64,000 nucleotides of DNA from Herpetospermum pedunculosum (lineage: Eukaryota > Streptophyta > Magnoliopsida > Cucurbitales > Cucurbitaceae): the NCBI GenBank assembly GCA_028017165.1, contig CM051528.1, forward strand, positions 17,674,302-17,738,301, given 5' to 3'. The notes under the pieces were generated by a model. The model was not told the DNA's origin. It saw nothing but the letters and a program-made list of their open reading frames with translations, and made no database searches. Positions 9,226 to 18,049 of this stretch are shown in pieces (the stretch's first letter is position 1; each line of letters starts with the position of its first letter). Made by a program: the position numbers and the translations under genes.

Positions 9226-12106
9226 TTTAATTTTTTTTAATTAATTTCATAATATAATAATTTTTTTACTAAATTTATAATAAAAATGTTAAAAAAAATT
9301 ATGATTAGTTTTAAGGGAAATTGTAGTAAATGACAATTTAAGACTTATTGTTTGCAAATATAGCATGTTTTTAAAAATTTTGCGGATATAGCAATTTCTA
9401 TCGCTGATATCTTATGACTGATAGAAGTCTATCGCTGATCACCTCAGCTTTTTATAGATTTTTGTCAGTGATAATAGTCTATAATAGTCTATCAGAGATA
9501 ATAGTTGTCCATTGGGTTTTCACCAAATTGGAAGACTAGTATGCCCTTTTTAATTTTCTCTCCCCTATTAATTAATAGTACATTGGGGGCTATTAATTAA
9601 TAGTACATTGGGGGCTATTAATTAATAGTACATTGGGGGTGGGGGATTCGAACCACAGACCTCTTGGTCATCAAGTCATACATATGCTAGTTGAGCTATG
9701 CTCGCTTTGGCTATTTTGAATTATTTATAAATCTTATAATCCCACAATTTTTTTTTGCACTTTAATTGCTTCTCTCTCCTATCAATTAATTACAAGAATT
9801 TATCCCACTATTTTAATTTTTTTAGTCAATTTGTCTTCATCTCTCCAAGTAAAATCTATTTTAGTCCATTTATTTATATGAAAATATTCAATATACAAAT
9901 AAATCAATATGTATGAATATTTCATAATATACCGTATATATGAAGATATTTCATACATAACTTAATCTTATGTTTAAAATAGTTGGTATTTTCATTTATA
10001 TAAAAATATATTATTTATAACGAATTGCATAATAATGATTACACATGGTAGTATATTAATTTATATTTGATCATACCATGTATATATGGATAGACAAATT
10101 AGAAATTGAATATAACATGAAGTCAATTATGAATATATATCATATTATAAATCATATATACTAACTCATATATTATACATTCAATTGTTTAGATAGTTCT
10201 AGTGAATATATATTCATAACATAAGTTCATATATTTCTTTCATATTCAAATATACCACGTTTGGAACTTATGTTCATATTTCTCCACTTTTAAATAGTTA
10301 TCATATACACTTATATGAAAATATTTCATGTATAAATGAACCATCAGGTCTGAATATATATTATCAATATATACGGTATATATGAAGATATTTCATATCT
10401 AACTGAATCTTATGTTTAAAACTGGTGACATTTTTATTTACACGAGTATACACCATCTATAACTAATTACATATCTTTAACATATGGTAGAGTATATTAA
10501 TTTATATTTAATTATACAATGTATATATATGTCTTTGAAGAGGGAGAGTTTTTGCATAATAATGTATATATGAAAAGAAAAAAAAAAAAAAATTATTTTT
10601 TTAGAGAGAGTTTCGCTTGATGAGGAGAGTAAATGACCTTAGAATTGATTAATATCATTAATGCCTTAATTTTTGGATTTACAATTGTATTAAATTATAT
10701 ATTTATACCTTAAATGTTTAAAATTTATTTTATTTTATTTCATACAAATCTCAATAGTTAGATGAGGGGTTTTAATGTAATTGAACCGTAATTTTTATGA
10801 AATACTCCTAATACATTTGGTCATTTGTGAAATAAATGAGACTTTTGTACATATTTGTAAAATCATAGTAGTCTTAAGGCTAAGTACGTAGGAACTCCCA
10901 TGGATATTTATTTATTTTTTTAAAAAAAAAAAATTTAAAAATAAAAGAGAAACGAAGATTTTTTCTCGTGGGGACCCGATCTCGGAACGGGGATTCCCGA
11001 TCCCGACTTCTCGAAACGGGGAACGGGGCGGGGATGGGGAGTGCATCCCCGACCTTTCCCCGTTGCCATCCCTACCTACTCAGCTTTAATGTTTTAGGTT
11101 ATGCAATAATTTTACGCTTGTTCGATAACCATTTGGTTTTTATTTTTTTATTTTTGAAAATTGTGTGCTTATTTTCTAAGCATTTATTTTCAATAATTCT
11201 CTTCTTCCTTGAGGAAAAATAAAAACTATTATTTTTAGTTTTTAAAACTTAACTTGAATTTTAAAATACTTGTAAAAAACAAGAAACCATAGTTGGAAGT
11301 ACGGTTTATTGGCTTAATTTTAAAAAACATAAAACAAAAAATCAAATACTTATCCGACCTCAACTATTGTACTTTATGTTTTAACAATCTATAATTAGGT
11401 AGGTTTCATACACACAAATTTTTCAAATTTCATGATAGCTACCTACCTAACATAAAATTCAAGGAATTTTCTAACAACCATATTGTCTGTGGGGTCAAAT
11501 GATGGTCCAATAAAATTAGTTATACAAATATATCTAAAAGGAAAAAAATTGATTTCATACAAACATTTTAATTGCGTTTTTTTTTTGCACAATCAGCCCG
11601 AGTAAAGGATTTAATGGAATCATAAACAAACTAGAAGAAACGACACGACTACTAGGTAAATCGCAATTCAGAACAAGATAAAAAATATATGGGTTATGGG
11701 ATTTGAAGTTCTTCTAGAGACAAGTGCATATCCATTATCGTTGAAGTGCATATCCATTATCGTTGAGTTATGTTGATGAAAGGTAAATCGCAATTCAAAA
11801 CAAAATAAAAAATATATGGGTTATGGGATTTGAAATTATTCTAGAGACGAAGTTCATATCCATTATCGTTGAGTTATGTTCATTTTATCAAGATAAAAGA
11901 TTTTCCACATGAAAGATGAACTCACCACGGCCAAGATGGAAGAGCAAGATTGAGCCGAGGCCACCATTTCCATGAAGGAGCTCAATTTTTTCCACGGTGT
12001 TGGGCATGAGCTTTGGAATGATAAATCTCAAGTCTTTAACCAAAGCTTTCCAAAGGGTTTCAACTCCAACCCCAACGGTTGCTTGAGCTCTAGCCTCCTT
12101 AACCAT
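8000..12106 (-). CDS. Gene A: phytohormone-binding (CSBP-like) Bet v 1 family protein, two exons
   Basis: Exon 1 is 11926-12106 and exon 2 is 8000-8295, giving 158 aa. The donor (G|GTGAGT) and acceptor (TTTGCAG|GT) join in phase 1 to complete a glycine codon. The ATG at 12106 gives MVKEARAQ, like the MVKE start of cytokinin-specific binding proteins. Landmarks are the Bet v 1 glycine loop HGNGGLGS (residues 45-52), ELDETNHEFGLEVMEG (74-89) and KTTFKLS (100-106). Family members are small cytosolic proteins whose hydrophobic cavity binds cytokinins, gibberellins or other ligands; which ligand applies here cannot be read from sequence. The length matches the family (about 155 aa). The 3630-bp intron is packed with transposons. 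The upstream flank is cut at about 565 bp by the 14.7-kb gypsy composite. Gene B is its tandem paralogue, with about 121 of 158 residues identical by hand alignment. Confidence 0.87.
8462..8790. mobile_element. Foldback MITE with long inverted arms in gene A intron
   Basis: The left arm near 8462-8575 and the right arm near 8650-8790 are inverted copies. They share TACGGATGACCCACTCTTCG, TTATGTTTTTTGAC-like and TTGATAAACAAGTGC blocks. The whole forms a hairpin of about 330 bp, 160-490 bp inside the intron from exon 2. I could not fix a target duplication. The open frame 8517-8840 is a product of the inverted arms and not a gene. Confidence 0.75.
8866..8926. repeat. Poly-A followed by (AT)n microsatellite
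   Basis: A run of about 20 A is followed by roughly 20 AT dinucleotides in gene A's intron, just left of the hAT element. A second (TA)n tract lies at about 9181-9218. Confidence 0.9.
9565..9640 (+). repeat. Three tandem 26-bp units with a palindromic core
   Basis: TAGTACATTGGGGGCTATTAAT occurs in three adjacent copies, each holding the palindrome CTATTAATTAATAG. The related copy near 47190 has a single unit, so this is a local expansion. Confidence 0.8.
9645..9715 (-). other. tRNA-like (possible SINE) fragment
   Basis: On the minus strand an A-box-like TAGCTCAACTAGCAT and a B-box-like GGTTCGAATCC are spaced as in a tRNA head, with an extra stretch between them. It does not fold as a normal tRNA. 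A tRNA-derived SINE head is the best reading. Confidence 0.35.
11654..11880. repeat. Imperfect tandem duplication of about 110-130 bp in gene A intron
   Basis: A block beginning AGGTAAATCGCAATTCA and ending CATTATCGTTGAGTTATGTT is present twice, with a further small duplication of GTGCATATCCATTATCGTTGA inside the first copy. It lies just upstream of exon 1's donor side in genomic coordinates. Confidence 0.75.
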
Positions 12107-12184
12107 GGCTTTTGCCTCTGTAAACTCCAAACAGATCAGTTTTTGTTCATAAATGTAAGATATTTTGGGTTAATAAGAGATCAG

Positions 12185-12190
12185 CACGTG
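12185..12190 (-). promoter_or_regulatory. G-box / ABRE-like CACGTG upstream of gene A
   Basis: CACGTG, reading ACACGTG on the gene strand, lies 79 bp upstream of gene A's start codon. This hexamer is the core of plant G-box and ABA-responsive elements bound by bZIP and bHLH factors. One hexamer is weak evidence, and I did not find the same site at the equivalent position of gene B. Confidence 0.35.
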
Positions 12191-12671
12191 TAGCTGACAA
12201 CTCGACAGACAGCAAATGACTTCCATTTATTTGTCGGTTATTAATTTACACATGGTCTTTGTTTTTTTCTTATGTTTTTGCAGTGTTCGAGGCTTTGATT
12301 TGGAGAGCGAGATGAGATTTGAGAACCATGGAATCTTGTAGTTTCAGCATGTGCATGCATTCATAAAATACCATTAAATAATATAAATAAATTAATGAAG
12401 AGTGTTTACTTCGTTCTTATCCTTTCTTGAACACAATTTTGTTTCTTAATTAACTTTTGAAAGTTGTGGCTAAATTTATTTATCGTTGTTGATTGGGATA
12501 ATGCATGGCTAAAGCATATCTTAATTAAAATATGCATTAATTTAAGTTGTGGAGCCAAATAATTAAGACCCCTTTTAATAATGGTACATGCAGATGTCAC
12601 CAAGAATACAAATGCTGAAAAACACGTTTTCTTATCCCAAATTACACCAAGTCCAAAATGATGAAGGATAC
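12191..12671. other. Upstream flank of gene A
   Basis: AT-rich, with no supported gene. It should contain gene A's promoter; no clear TATA box could be fixed. It ends at the TSD (GATAC, 12667-12671) of the gypsy composite. Confidence 0.4.
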
Positions 12672-12949
12672 TGATAGGCTCCCAATATCAAAAGTATGTG
12701 TAAGGAAAGAGAGGAAAGAAAGGGAGTGAGACGTTAAAATGAATGTAGGGCCAAGGAATATTGTTAGTTAGAATGAGGGCCCACTGTGTGAGGGAGAATG
12801 AGTATTTAGAGAGGTTGTTAGAAGAAATAGTTATTTTTTTTGCTGAGTATTGTATTTGGATTCTCTTTGGAGAAATTGGGAGAGAAGGGAAACTCTCTAA
12901 ACTTCCCCTGGATATGTTCATATATAAAATAGTTGGCTGAGGTTTATCA
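12672..12949 (+). repeat. 5' LTR of the outer chromovirus (278 bp)
   Basis: Begins TGATAGGCTCCC and ends GGTTTATCA, and is nearly identical to 27141-27416. A TATA-like TATATAAAAT lies at 12920-12930, close to the 3' end, and would start transcription into the internal region. Confidence 0.92.
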
Positions 12950-12952
12950 TTT

Positions 12953-12966
12953 TGGTATCAGAGCGG
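12953..12966 (+). other. Primer binding site of the outer element
   Basis: TGGTATCAGAGCGG, complementary to the initiator tRNA-Met 3' end, lies three bases after the 5' LTR. Confidence 0.9.
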
Positions 12967-12977
12967 TGTTCTGGGTA

Positions 12978-15926
12978 ATGGTGAGTAGCAGAATGGAGAG
13001 TAGAGTGATTGAGCTAGAGGAGAAATTTGTGAAGTATGAGCAGATGCAGATGGATTTTGAATCAAAAGTAGAGTCCAATTTTATTGAGGCAAGTGAGGAA
13101 GCAAAAGAAAGGCAAGCAACATCAGATGTGAGGATGGAACTTTTGTTCTCGATATTGCGAGAACAAATGGCTCAAGCCAATCTCCAAACTAGTGTCAACA
13201 CCGCCACAGCCATGTCAATGGGCACACAACCAAGTCAAGGTGAGACACTCATCTGTGGATTCTGTGGGGAAGGGCACCTGTATGAATACTGCCCTGGGAA
13301 TCCAGCCTCAGTCTGCTATGTTGGAAGCCAACAGCAGCCTAGGAACAATCCCTATTCCAACACTTACAATCCTGGTTGGAGGAATCACCCAAACCTTTCA
13401 TGGGGTGGCCAACAGAATGCTAACCAAGCTCCTAACCAACCAAGACCGAGTGGAACACCTGGTTTCACTCCCCAACATAACCAATCCATGTATCAAAAAC
13501 CATACAACCAACCAGTAGGGTCTTCTGTAGAAAATCTACTCAAAGAGTACATCGCCAAGAATGATGCTACTCTACAAAGCCAGCAAGCTACCCTCAGGAG
13601 CCTAGAGAACCAAATAGGGCAACTAGCCAATGAACTCAAGAGCAGGCCCCAAGGTAGACTCCCTGCTGACACTGAGGTGCCAAGGAGGGATGGTAAAGAA
13701 CAAGTTCAAGCAATTGAACTCAGAAGTGGCAGACCATTGGTGAGCAACACTAGAGAAACACCAAAGAGAGTAGAGAACAAAGAGTCTAATGCTCCACTGG
13801 AATCTCTGCCAAACCATGGTCAACCACCACCAAGCACATCAGGAGCAGGGCTGGAGCAAATCATAGAAGAGGTAGAAGAAATTCCAAGGCCTCCACCTAT
13901 CCTGAGGCGACCTGAAGTGCCTGCATATGTGCCACCACCTCCATTTCCTCGAAGGCTAAAGAAAAAACAAGAACAGGAAGTGCACTTTAATAAATTCTTA
14001 GAAATTCTTAAACAAGTGCATGTTAATATTCCTTTTGTAGAAGTTCTACAGTCTATGCCCTCTTATGTTAAGTTTTTAAAGGATATAATCACTAACAAAA
14101 AGATTATTGGTGAATTTGAAACAGTGAATCTCACTGAGGAGTGCAGTGCCATACTCCAGAACAAGCTACCCAAGAAGGAGAAGGATCCTGGTTCCTTCAC
14201 CTTACCAGTAGAGCTAGGAGGCAAGCACGTGGGCAGAGCTCTTTGTGACCTGGGAGCCAGCATAAACCTCATGCCCCTATCACTATTCCGCCAGCTAGGA
14301 ATAGGAGAAGCACGTCCTACCACTGTCACCTTACAACTTGCAGACAGATCCATAGCCTACCCTGAGGGTAAGATAGAGGATATTCTTGTAAAGGTTGACA
14401 AGTTTATTTTCCTTGCAGATTTCATTATCCTGGATTATGAAGCAGACAAGGAGGTCCACATCCTATTAGGCAGACCATTTCTAGCCACAGGTAGGGCCCT
14501 GATTGATGTCCAGAAAGGTGAGCTCACTATGAGGGTGCATGATGAGGAGGTTAAATTTAGTGTTTTTAAAGCACTGAGGTATCCTTCTGACTCTGAATCT
14601 TGTGCTAGCATGGACATTGTAGATTCACTGATGGAAGAACAGCTGGAGCATGAATTATTGACTAAGCATGCTAATAATTATGTACAATTAGATTTGAATG
14701 ATTTGAATGTTTCTGAGATAATGGATATACCTGTAGATAAAATACAGCATGTTTGTATGAATAGTGACTTGACTGACAGATCCATGAATCCATTAAAGCC
14801 ATCCATTGAGCATCCACCTATCTTAGAATTAAAACCACTGCCTGAACATCTTAAGTATGCATATTTAGGAAGTAATGATACTCTGCCTGTGATTATTTCA
14901 TCTAAATTGAGTGAGAAGCATGAGGTTGAGCTGATATTATTGCTTAAGCAACATAGAAAGGCTATTGCATGGACTATTGCTGACATTAGAGGCATTAGCC
15001 CTTCTTACTGCATGCATAAAATAATATTAGAGGAAGAGCATACACCCCGAGTAGATCACCAACGTAGGTTGAACCCCTCTATGAAAGAGGTAGTAAAGAA
15101 AGAAATCATAAAATGGTTAGACGCAGGTGTAATCTTCCCTATAGCTAGTAGTCAGTGGGTGAGTCCAATACAATGTGTACCTAAGAAGGGGGGGATGACT
15201 GTAGTAGTCAATGAGAGCAATGAACTGATTCCAACTAGGACTATTACAGGATGGAGAGTTTGTATGGATTACAGGAAATTGAATAAGGAAACAAAAAAAG
15301 ACCACTTCCCTCTACCATTCATTGACCAAATGTTAGATAGGATAGCTGGTAGAGCATATTACTGCTTTCTAGACGGTTATTCAGGATATAACCAGATCAC
15401 TATAGACCCTAAGGACCAGGAGAAGACAACCTTCACTTGCCCTTTTGGAACATTTGCCTTTCGCAGAATGCCTTTTGGCTTATGCAATGCACCAGCAACG
15501 TTCCAAAGGTGCATGTTGGCAATCTTCTCTGACTTAGATGAATCCATGATAGAGATATTTATGGATGACTTCTCAGTCTTTGGTGATTCATTCACAAACT
15601 GTTTAGAGAACTTAGGACAAGTCCTGGCTAGGTGTGAGGAGACCAACATAGTCCTTAATTGGGAAAAGTGCCACTTCATGGTGGAAGAAGGGATAGTCCT
15701 AGGCCATAGAGTGTCTAGAGCAGGAGTAGAGGTCGATAGGGCCAAGATTGAAATAATAGAGAAGTTAGTGGAACCTCAGAATGTGAAAGCCATTAGAAGT
15801 TTCTTAGGGCACGCAGGCTTCTATAGAAGGTTCATTAAGAACTTTTCAAAGATCTCCAAGCCTTTGTGTGAGCTTCTAGAGCTGAATAAGCCATTCATCT
15901 TCTCTAAAGAATGTTTACTAGCCTGA
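12978..15926 (+). CDS. Chimeric Gag-Pol: chromovirus Gag start fused in frame to Athila Gag-protease-RT, stopped early
   Basis: The ATG at 12978 starts MVSSRMESRVIELEEKF, in the usual place after an LTR and tRNA-Met site. By about 13180 the frame has become Athila Gag: a CX2CX3HX4C knuckle at 13254-13292, then YSNTYNPGWRNHPN. Protease shows DLGAS near 14247-14260, and RT follows with catalytic MDD at 15561-15569. The 982-residue frame stops at TGA 15924-15926, and a one-base shift follows before RNase H resumes at about 15995, so Gag-Pol is not continuous. The first roughly 65 residues match outer-element context and not Athila; I infer a deletion that fused the two elements. Calling this functional would be unsafe. 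Confidence 0.85.
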   Translation: MVSSRMESRVIELEEKFVKYEQMQMDFESKVESNFIEASEEAKERQATSDVRMELLFSILREQMAQANLQTSVNTATAMSMGTQPSQGETLICGFCGEGHLYEYCPGNPASVCYVGSQQQPRNNPYSNTYNPGWRNHPNLSWGGQQNANQAPNQPRPSGTPGFTPQHNQSMYQKPYNQPVGSSVENLLKEYIAKNDATLQSQQATLRSLENQIGQLANELKSRPQGRLPADTEVPRRDGKEQVQAIELRSGRPLVSNTRETPKRVENKESNAPLESLPNHGQPPPSTSGAGLEQIIEEVEEIPRPPPILRRPEVPAYVPPPPFPRRLKKKQEQEVHFNKFLEILKQVHVNIPFVEVLQSMPSYVKFLKDIITNKKIIGEFETVNLTEECSAILQNKLPKKEKDPGSFTLPVELGGKHVGRALCDLGASINLMPLSLFRQLGIGEARPTTVTLQLADRSIAYPEGKIEDILVKVDKFIFLADFIILDYEADKEVHILLGRPFLATGRALIDVQKGELTMRVHDEEVKFSVFKALRYPSDSESCASMDIVDSLMEEQLEHELLTKHANNYVQLDLNDLNVSEIMDIPVDKIQHVCMNSDLTDRSMNPLKPSIEHPPILELKPLPEHLKYAYLGSNDTLPVIISSKLSEKHEVELILLLKQHRKAIAWTIADIRGISPSYCMHKIILEEEHTPRVDHQRRLNPSMKEVVKKEIIKWLDAGVIFPIASSQWVSPIQCVPKKGGMTVVVNESNELIPTRTITGWRVCMDYRKLNKETKKDHFPLPFIDQMLDRIAGRAYYCFLDGYSGYNQITIDPKDQEKTTFTCPFGTFAFRRMPFGLCNAPATFQRCMLAIFSDLDESMIEIFMDDFSVFGDSFTNCLENLGQVLARCEETNIVLNWEKCHFMVEEGIVLGHRVSRAGVEVDRAKIEIIEKLVEPQNVKAIRSFLGHAGFYRRFIKNFSKISKPLCELLELNKPFIFSKECLLA

Positions 15927-15994
15927 AAAGCCCTTAAGGAAGCATTAGTCAAAGCACTATTATAGTAGGACCAAATTGGGATCTCCCATTTGAG

Positions 15995-17731
15995 ATGTTA
16001 TGTGATGCAAGTGACTATGCTGTAGGGGTTATGCTAGGACAAAAGATTGACAAACTAACACACCCTGTATACTATGCTAGTAAGACACTTAATGAGGCAC
16101 AATGTAATTACACAACCACGGAAAAGGAAATGCTAGCTGTAGTGTTTGCCTGCGAGAAGTTTAGGAATTACATTGTAGGCACTAGAACAATCGTGTATAC
16201 AGATCACTCTGCACTAAAATACCTTATGAGGAAGGCTGATGCGAAGCCTAGGTTGATTAGGTGGGTATTGTTGCTGCAAGAGTTTGATCTGGAAATTAGA
16301 GATAAGAAAGGATGTGAAAATGTGGTTGCGGATCATCTTTCTAGATTGCAGCATAATTGCGGAAAAATTGCGGAAACCGCAATTTCTGATGCCTTTATCG
16401 ATGAGCATGTCTTTGTATTAGCACATCGTGATAACGATGAGGAACCTTGGTTTGCTGACATTGCTAACTTCCTTGCCTCGCAGGTACTACCAACTTTCAA
16501 GGGAGGACAAGAAAAGAAGAGGTTCCTGCATGAAGCTAGGAAGTTCATATGGGATGATCCTACACTTTACAAGACATGTGCAGATGGTTTGCTGAGGAAA
16601 TGTGTGTCAGCTGCTGAGGCGAAGTCTGTGCTGCAGCACTGCCATACAGCCCCCTATGGTGGACATTTTGGTGGCCAAAGGACAGCTGCAAAGGTGTTCC
16701 AGAGTGGCTACTATTGGCCCACGATCTTCAAGGATGCCCACGAATACGCACACAGCTGTGATGAATGCCAGAGAACAGGTAACCTTAGTCGAAAGGATGA
16801 GATGCCTCTCACTTACATCCTAGAGTTGGACCTCTTTGATGTGTGGGGCATTGACTTCATGGGACCATTTCCCCCATCATCAGGTAACCTTTACATACTT
16901 GTAGCTGTAGACTATGTGTCTAAATGGGTAGAAGCCATAGCATGTCCAAACAATGATGCCAAAACTGTCATTAAATTCCTTAATAGACATATTTTTACTA
17001 GGTTTGGTACACCTCGTGCTATAATTAGTGATGAAGGAACACACTTCATTAATAAAGCTATGGAAAAAGTGTTGGCTAAATACAATGTTAGACATAGAGT
17101 AACCACCCCTTATCACCCACACTCGAATGGTCAAGCTGAAATATCAAATAGGGAGATTAAAAACATACTCGAAAAAGTGGTCAAACCCAATAGAAAAGAT
17201 TGGTCGTTTAAACTCGAGGATGCACTTTGGGCATATAGAACTGCATATAAGACACCCCTAGGTATGTCTCCTTATAGACTTGTATATGGCAAAGCATGTC
17301 ACTTACCATTCGAATTGGAAATTAAAGCATTTTGGGCCTTGAAAGAACTGAATTATTGCGTGACCGATGCGGGAACATTGCGGTCTTTGCAATTACATGA
17401 GCTTGATGAGCTTAGACATATGTCCTATGAAAATGCTAAAATGTATAAGGAAAAGACTAAGATTTGGCATGATAGTAGACTTAGGATTAAGGACTTTAAG
17501 AAAGGTCAGCTTGTCTTCTTATTTAACTCACGGTTGAGATTATTTCCAGGCAAACTTAAGTCCAGATGGTCAGGTCCTTTTGTGATAACTAACGTGTTTG
17601 TTCATGGTGCAATCGAGATTAGGAACCTGCAGCAAGGGCAACTGTTCATGGTTAATGGTGCACGCTTGAAGCATTATTATGAGGAAGGAGATGTGAAGAC
17701 TCTCTCGGCCTTCCTCTTGACTGAAACGTGA
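15995..17731 (+). CDS. Athila-like Pol continuation: RNase H and integrase
   Basis: A 578-residue open frame. RNase H opens with MLCDASDYAVGVMLG and continues through TDHSALKYLM to VVADHLSRL. The integrase has the HHCC zinc-binding region (16630-16770: GGHFGGQRTAAKVF, CDECQR) and the catalytic triad at GIDFMG (Asp codon 16853-16855), ISDEGTHF (Asp codon 17030-17032) and GQAEISNRE (Glu codon 17138-17140). All key residues are present. It is separated from the upstream Gag-protease-RT frame by a stop codon and a frameshift at about 15924-15960, so it would not be made as part of one polyprotein. The AUG at 15995 is internal to RNase H and probably not a natural start. Confidence 0.9.
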   Translation: MLCDASDYAVGVMLGQKIDKLTHPVYYASKTLNEAQCNYTTTEKEMLAVVFACEKFRNYIVGTRTIVYTDHSALKYLMRKADAKPRLIRWVLLLQEFDLEIRDKKGCENVVADHLSRLQHNCGKIAETAISDAFIDEHVFVLAHRDNDEEPWFADIANFLASQVLPTFKGGQEKKRFLHEARKFIWDDPTLYKTCADGLLRKCVSAAEAKSVLQHCHTAPYGGHFGGQRTAAKVFQSGYYWPTIFKDAHEYAHSCDECQRTGNLSRKDEMPLTYILELDLFDVWGIDFMGPFPPSSGNLYILVAVDYVSKWVEAIACPNNDAKTVIKFLNRHIFTRFGTPRAIISDEGTHFINKAMEKVLAKYNVRHRVTTPYHPHSNGQAEISNREIKNILEKVVKPNRKDWSFKLEDALWAYRTAYKTPLGMSPYRLVYGKACHLPFELEIKAFWALKELNYCVTDAGTLRSLQLHELDELRHMSYENAKMYKEKTKIWHDSRLRIKDFKKGQLVFLFNSRLRLFPGKLKSRWSGPFVITNVFVHGAIEIRNLQQGQLFMVNGARLKHYYEEGDVKTLSAFLLTET

Positions 17732-18049
17732 AAATAAAACCGAGAGAGGACGAGTGATTACTGTGCTCGTCCATGCGAGGCTATGCCTTAGTTTATTTTT
17801 CGATATTTTTTCGGTTACGGTTTGTGTATATTTTTGTGTGATTTTGATTACGAATTTGATGTTGATTTTATTTCTTTTAATAGGGGATCGATAGAGGGAA
17901 TCAAGGAGATGAATCCAGGATAGAAAATCGGGGAAGATATTGGGCCAAATCGAAGATTGAGTTGAGGAAATATGGGCATTTGAAACGAGGAAATCTCCAA
18001 CGGCCATTTAATTGCGGTGGATTTGCTGAATCCGCAACAGAAATAGCCG

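Larger units (their letters stand above)
9315..10890 (-). mobile_element. MULE-like non-autonomous element nested in the hAT element
   Basis: The left end GGGAAATTGTAGTAAATGAC is the inverted form of the terminus at 45563 and 48711. Sequence from about 9505 to 10890 is colinear with 47147-48535 over 1.4 kb with modest divergence (shared blocks include TTTTCACCAAATTGGAAGAC and ACATTTGGTCATTTGTGAAA). The segment 9330-9500 carries the GATAGA-type repeats found in the short family members at 45217 and 54859. No coding capacity is seen. The right limit is approximate. Confidence 0.65.
8946..11074. mobile_element. Non-autonomous hAT element, 2129 bp, in gene A intron
   Basis: The ends are perfect inverted repeats, TAGGGATGGCAA at 8946 and TTGCCATCCCTA ending at 11074. 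They are flanked by a perfect 8-bp target duplication CCTACTCA at 8938-8945 and 11075-11082. An 8-bp duplication with such termini is diagnostic of the hAT superfamily. The subterminal sequence is GC-richer than the interior (repeated CGGGGA / CCCGAT words). No transposase frame is present. Its interior has been split by a MULE-like insertion (about 9315-10890). Confidence 0.92.
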
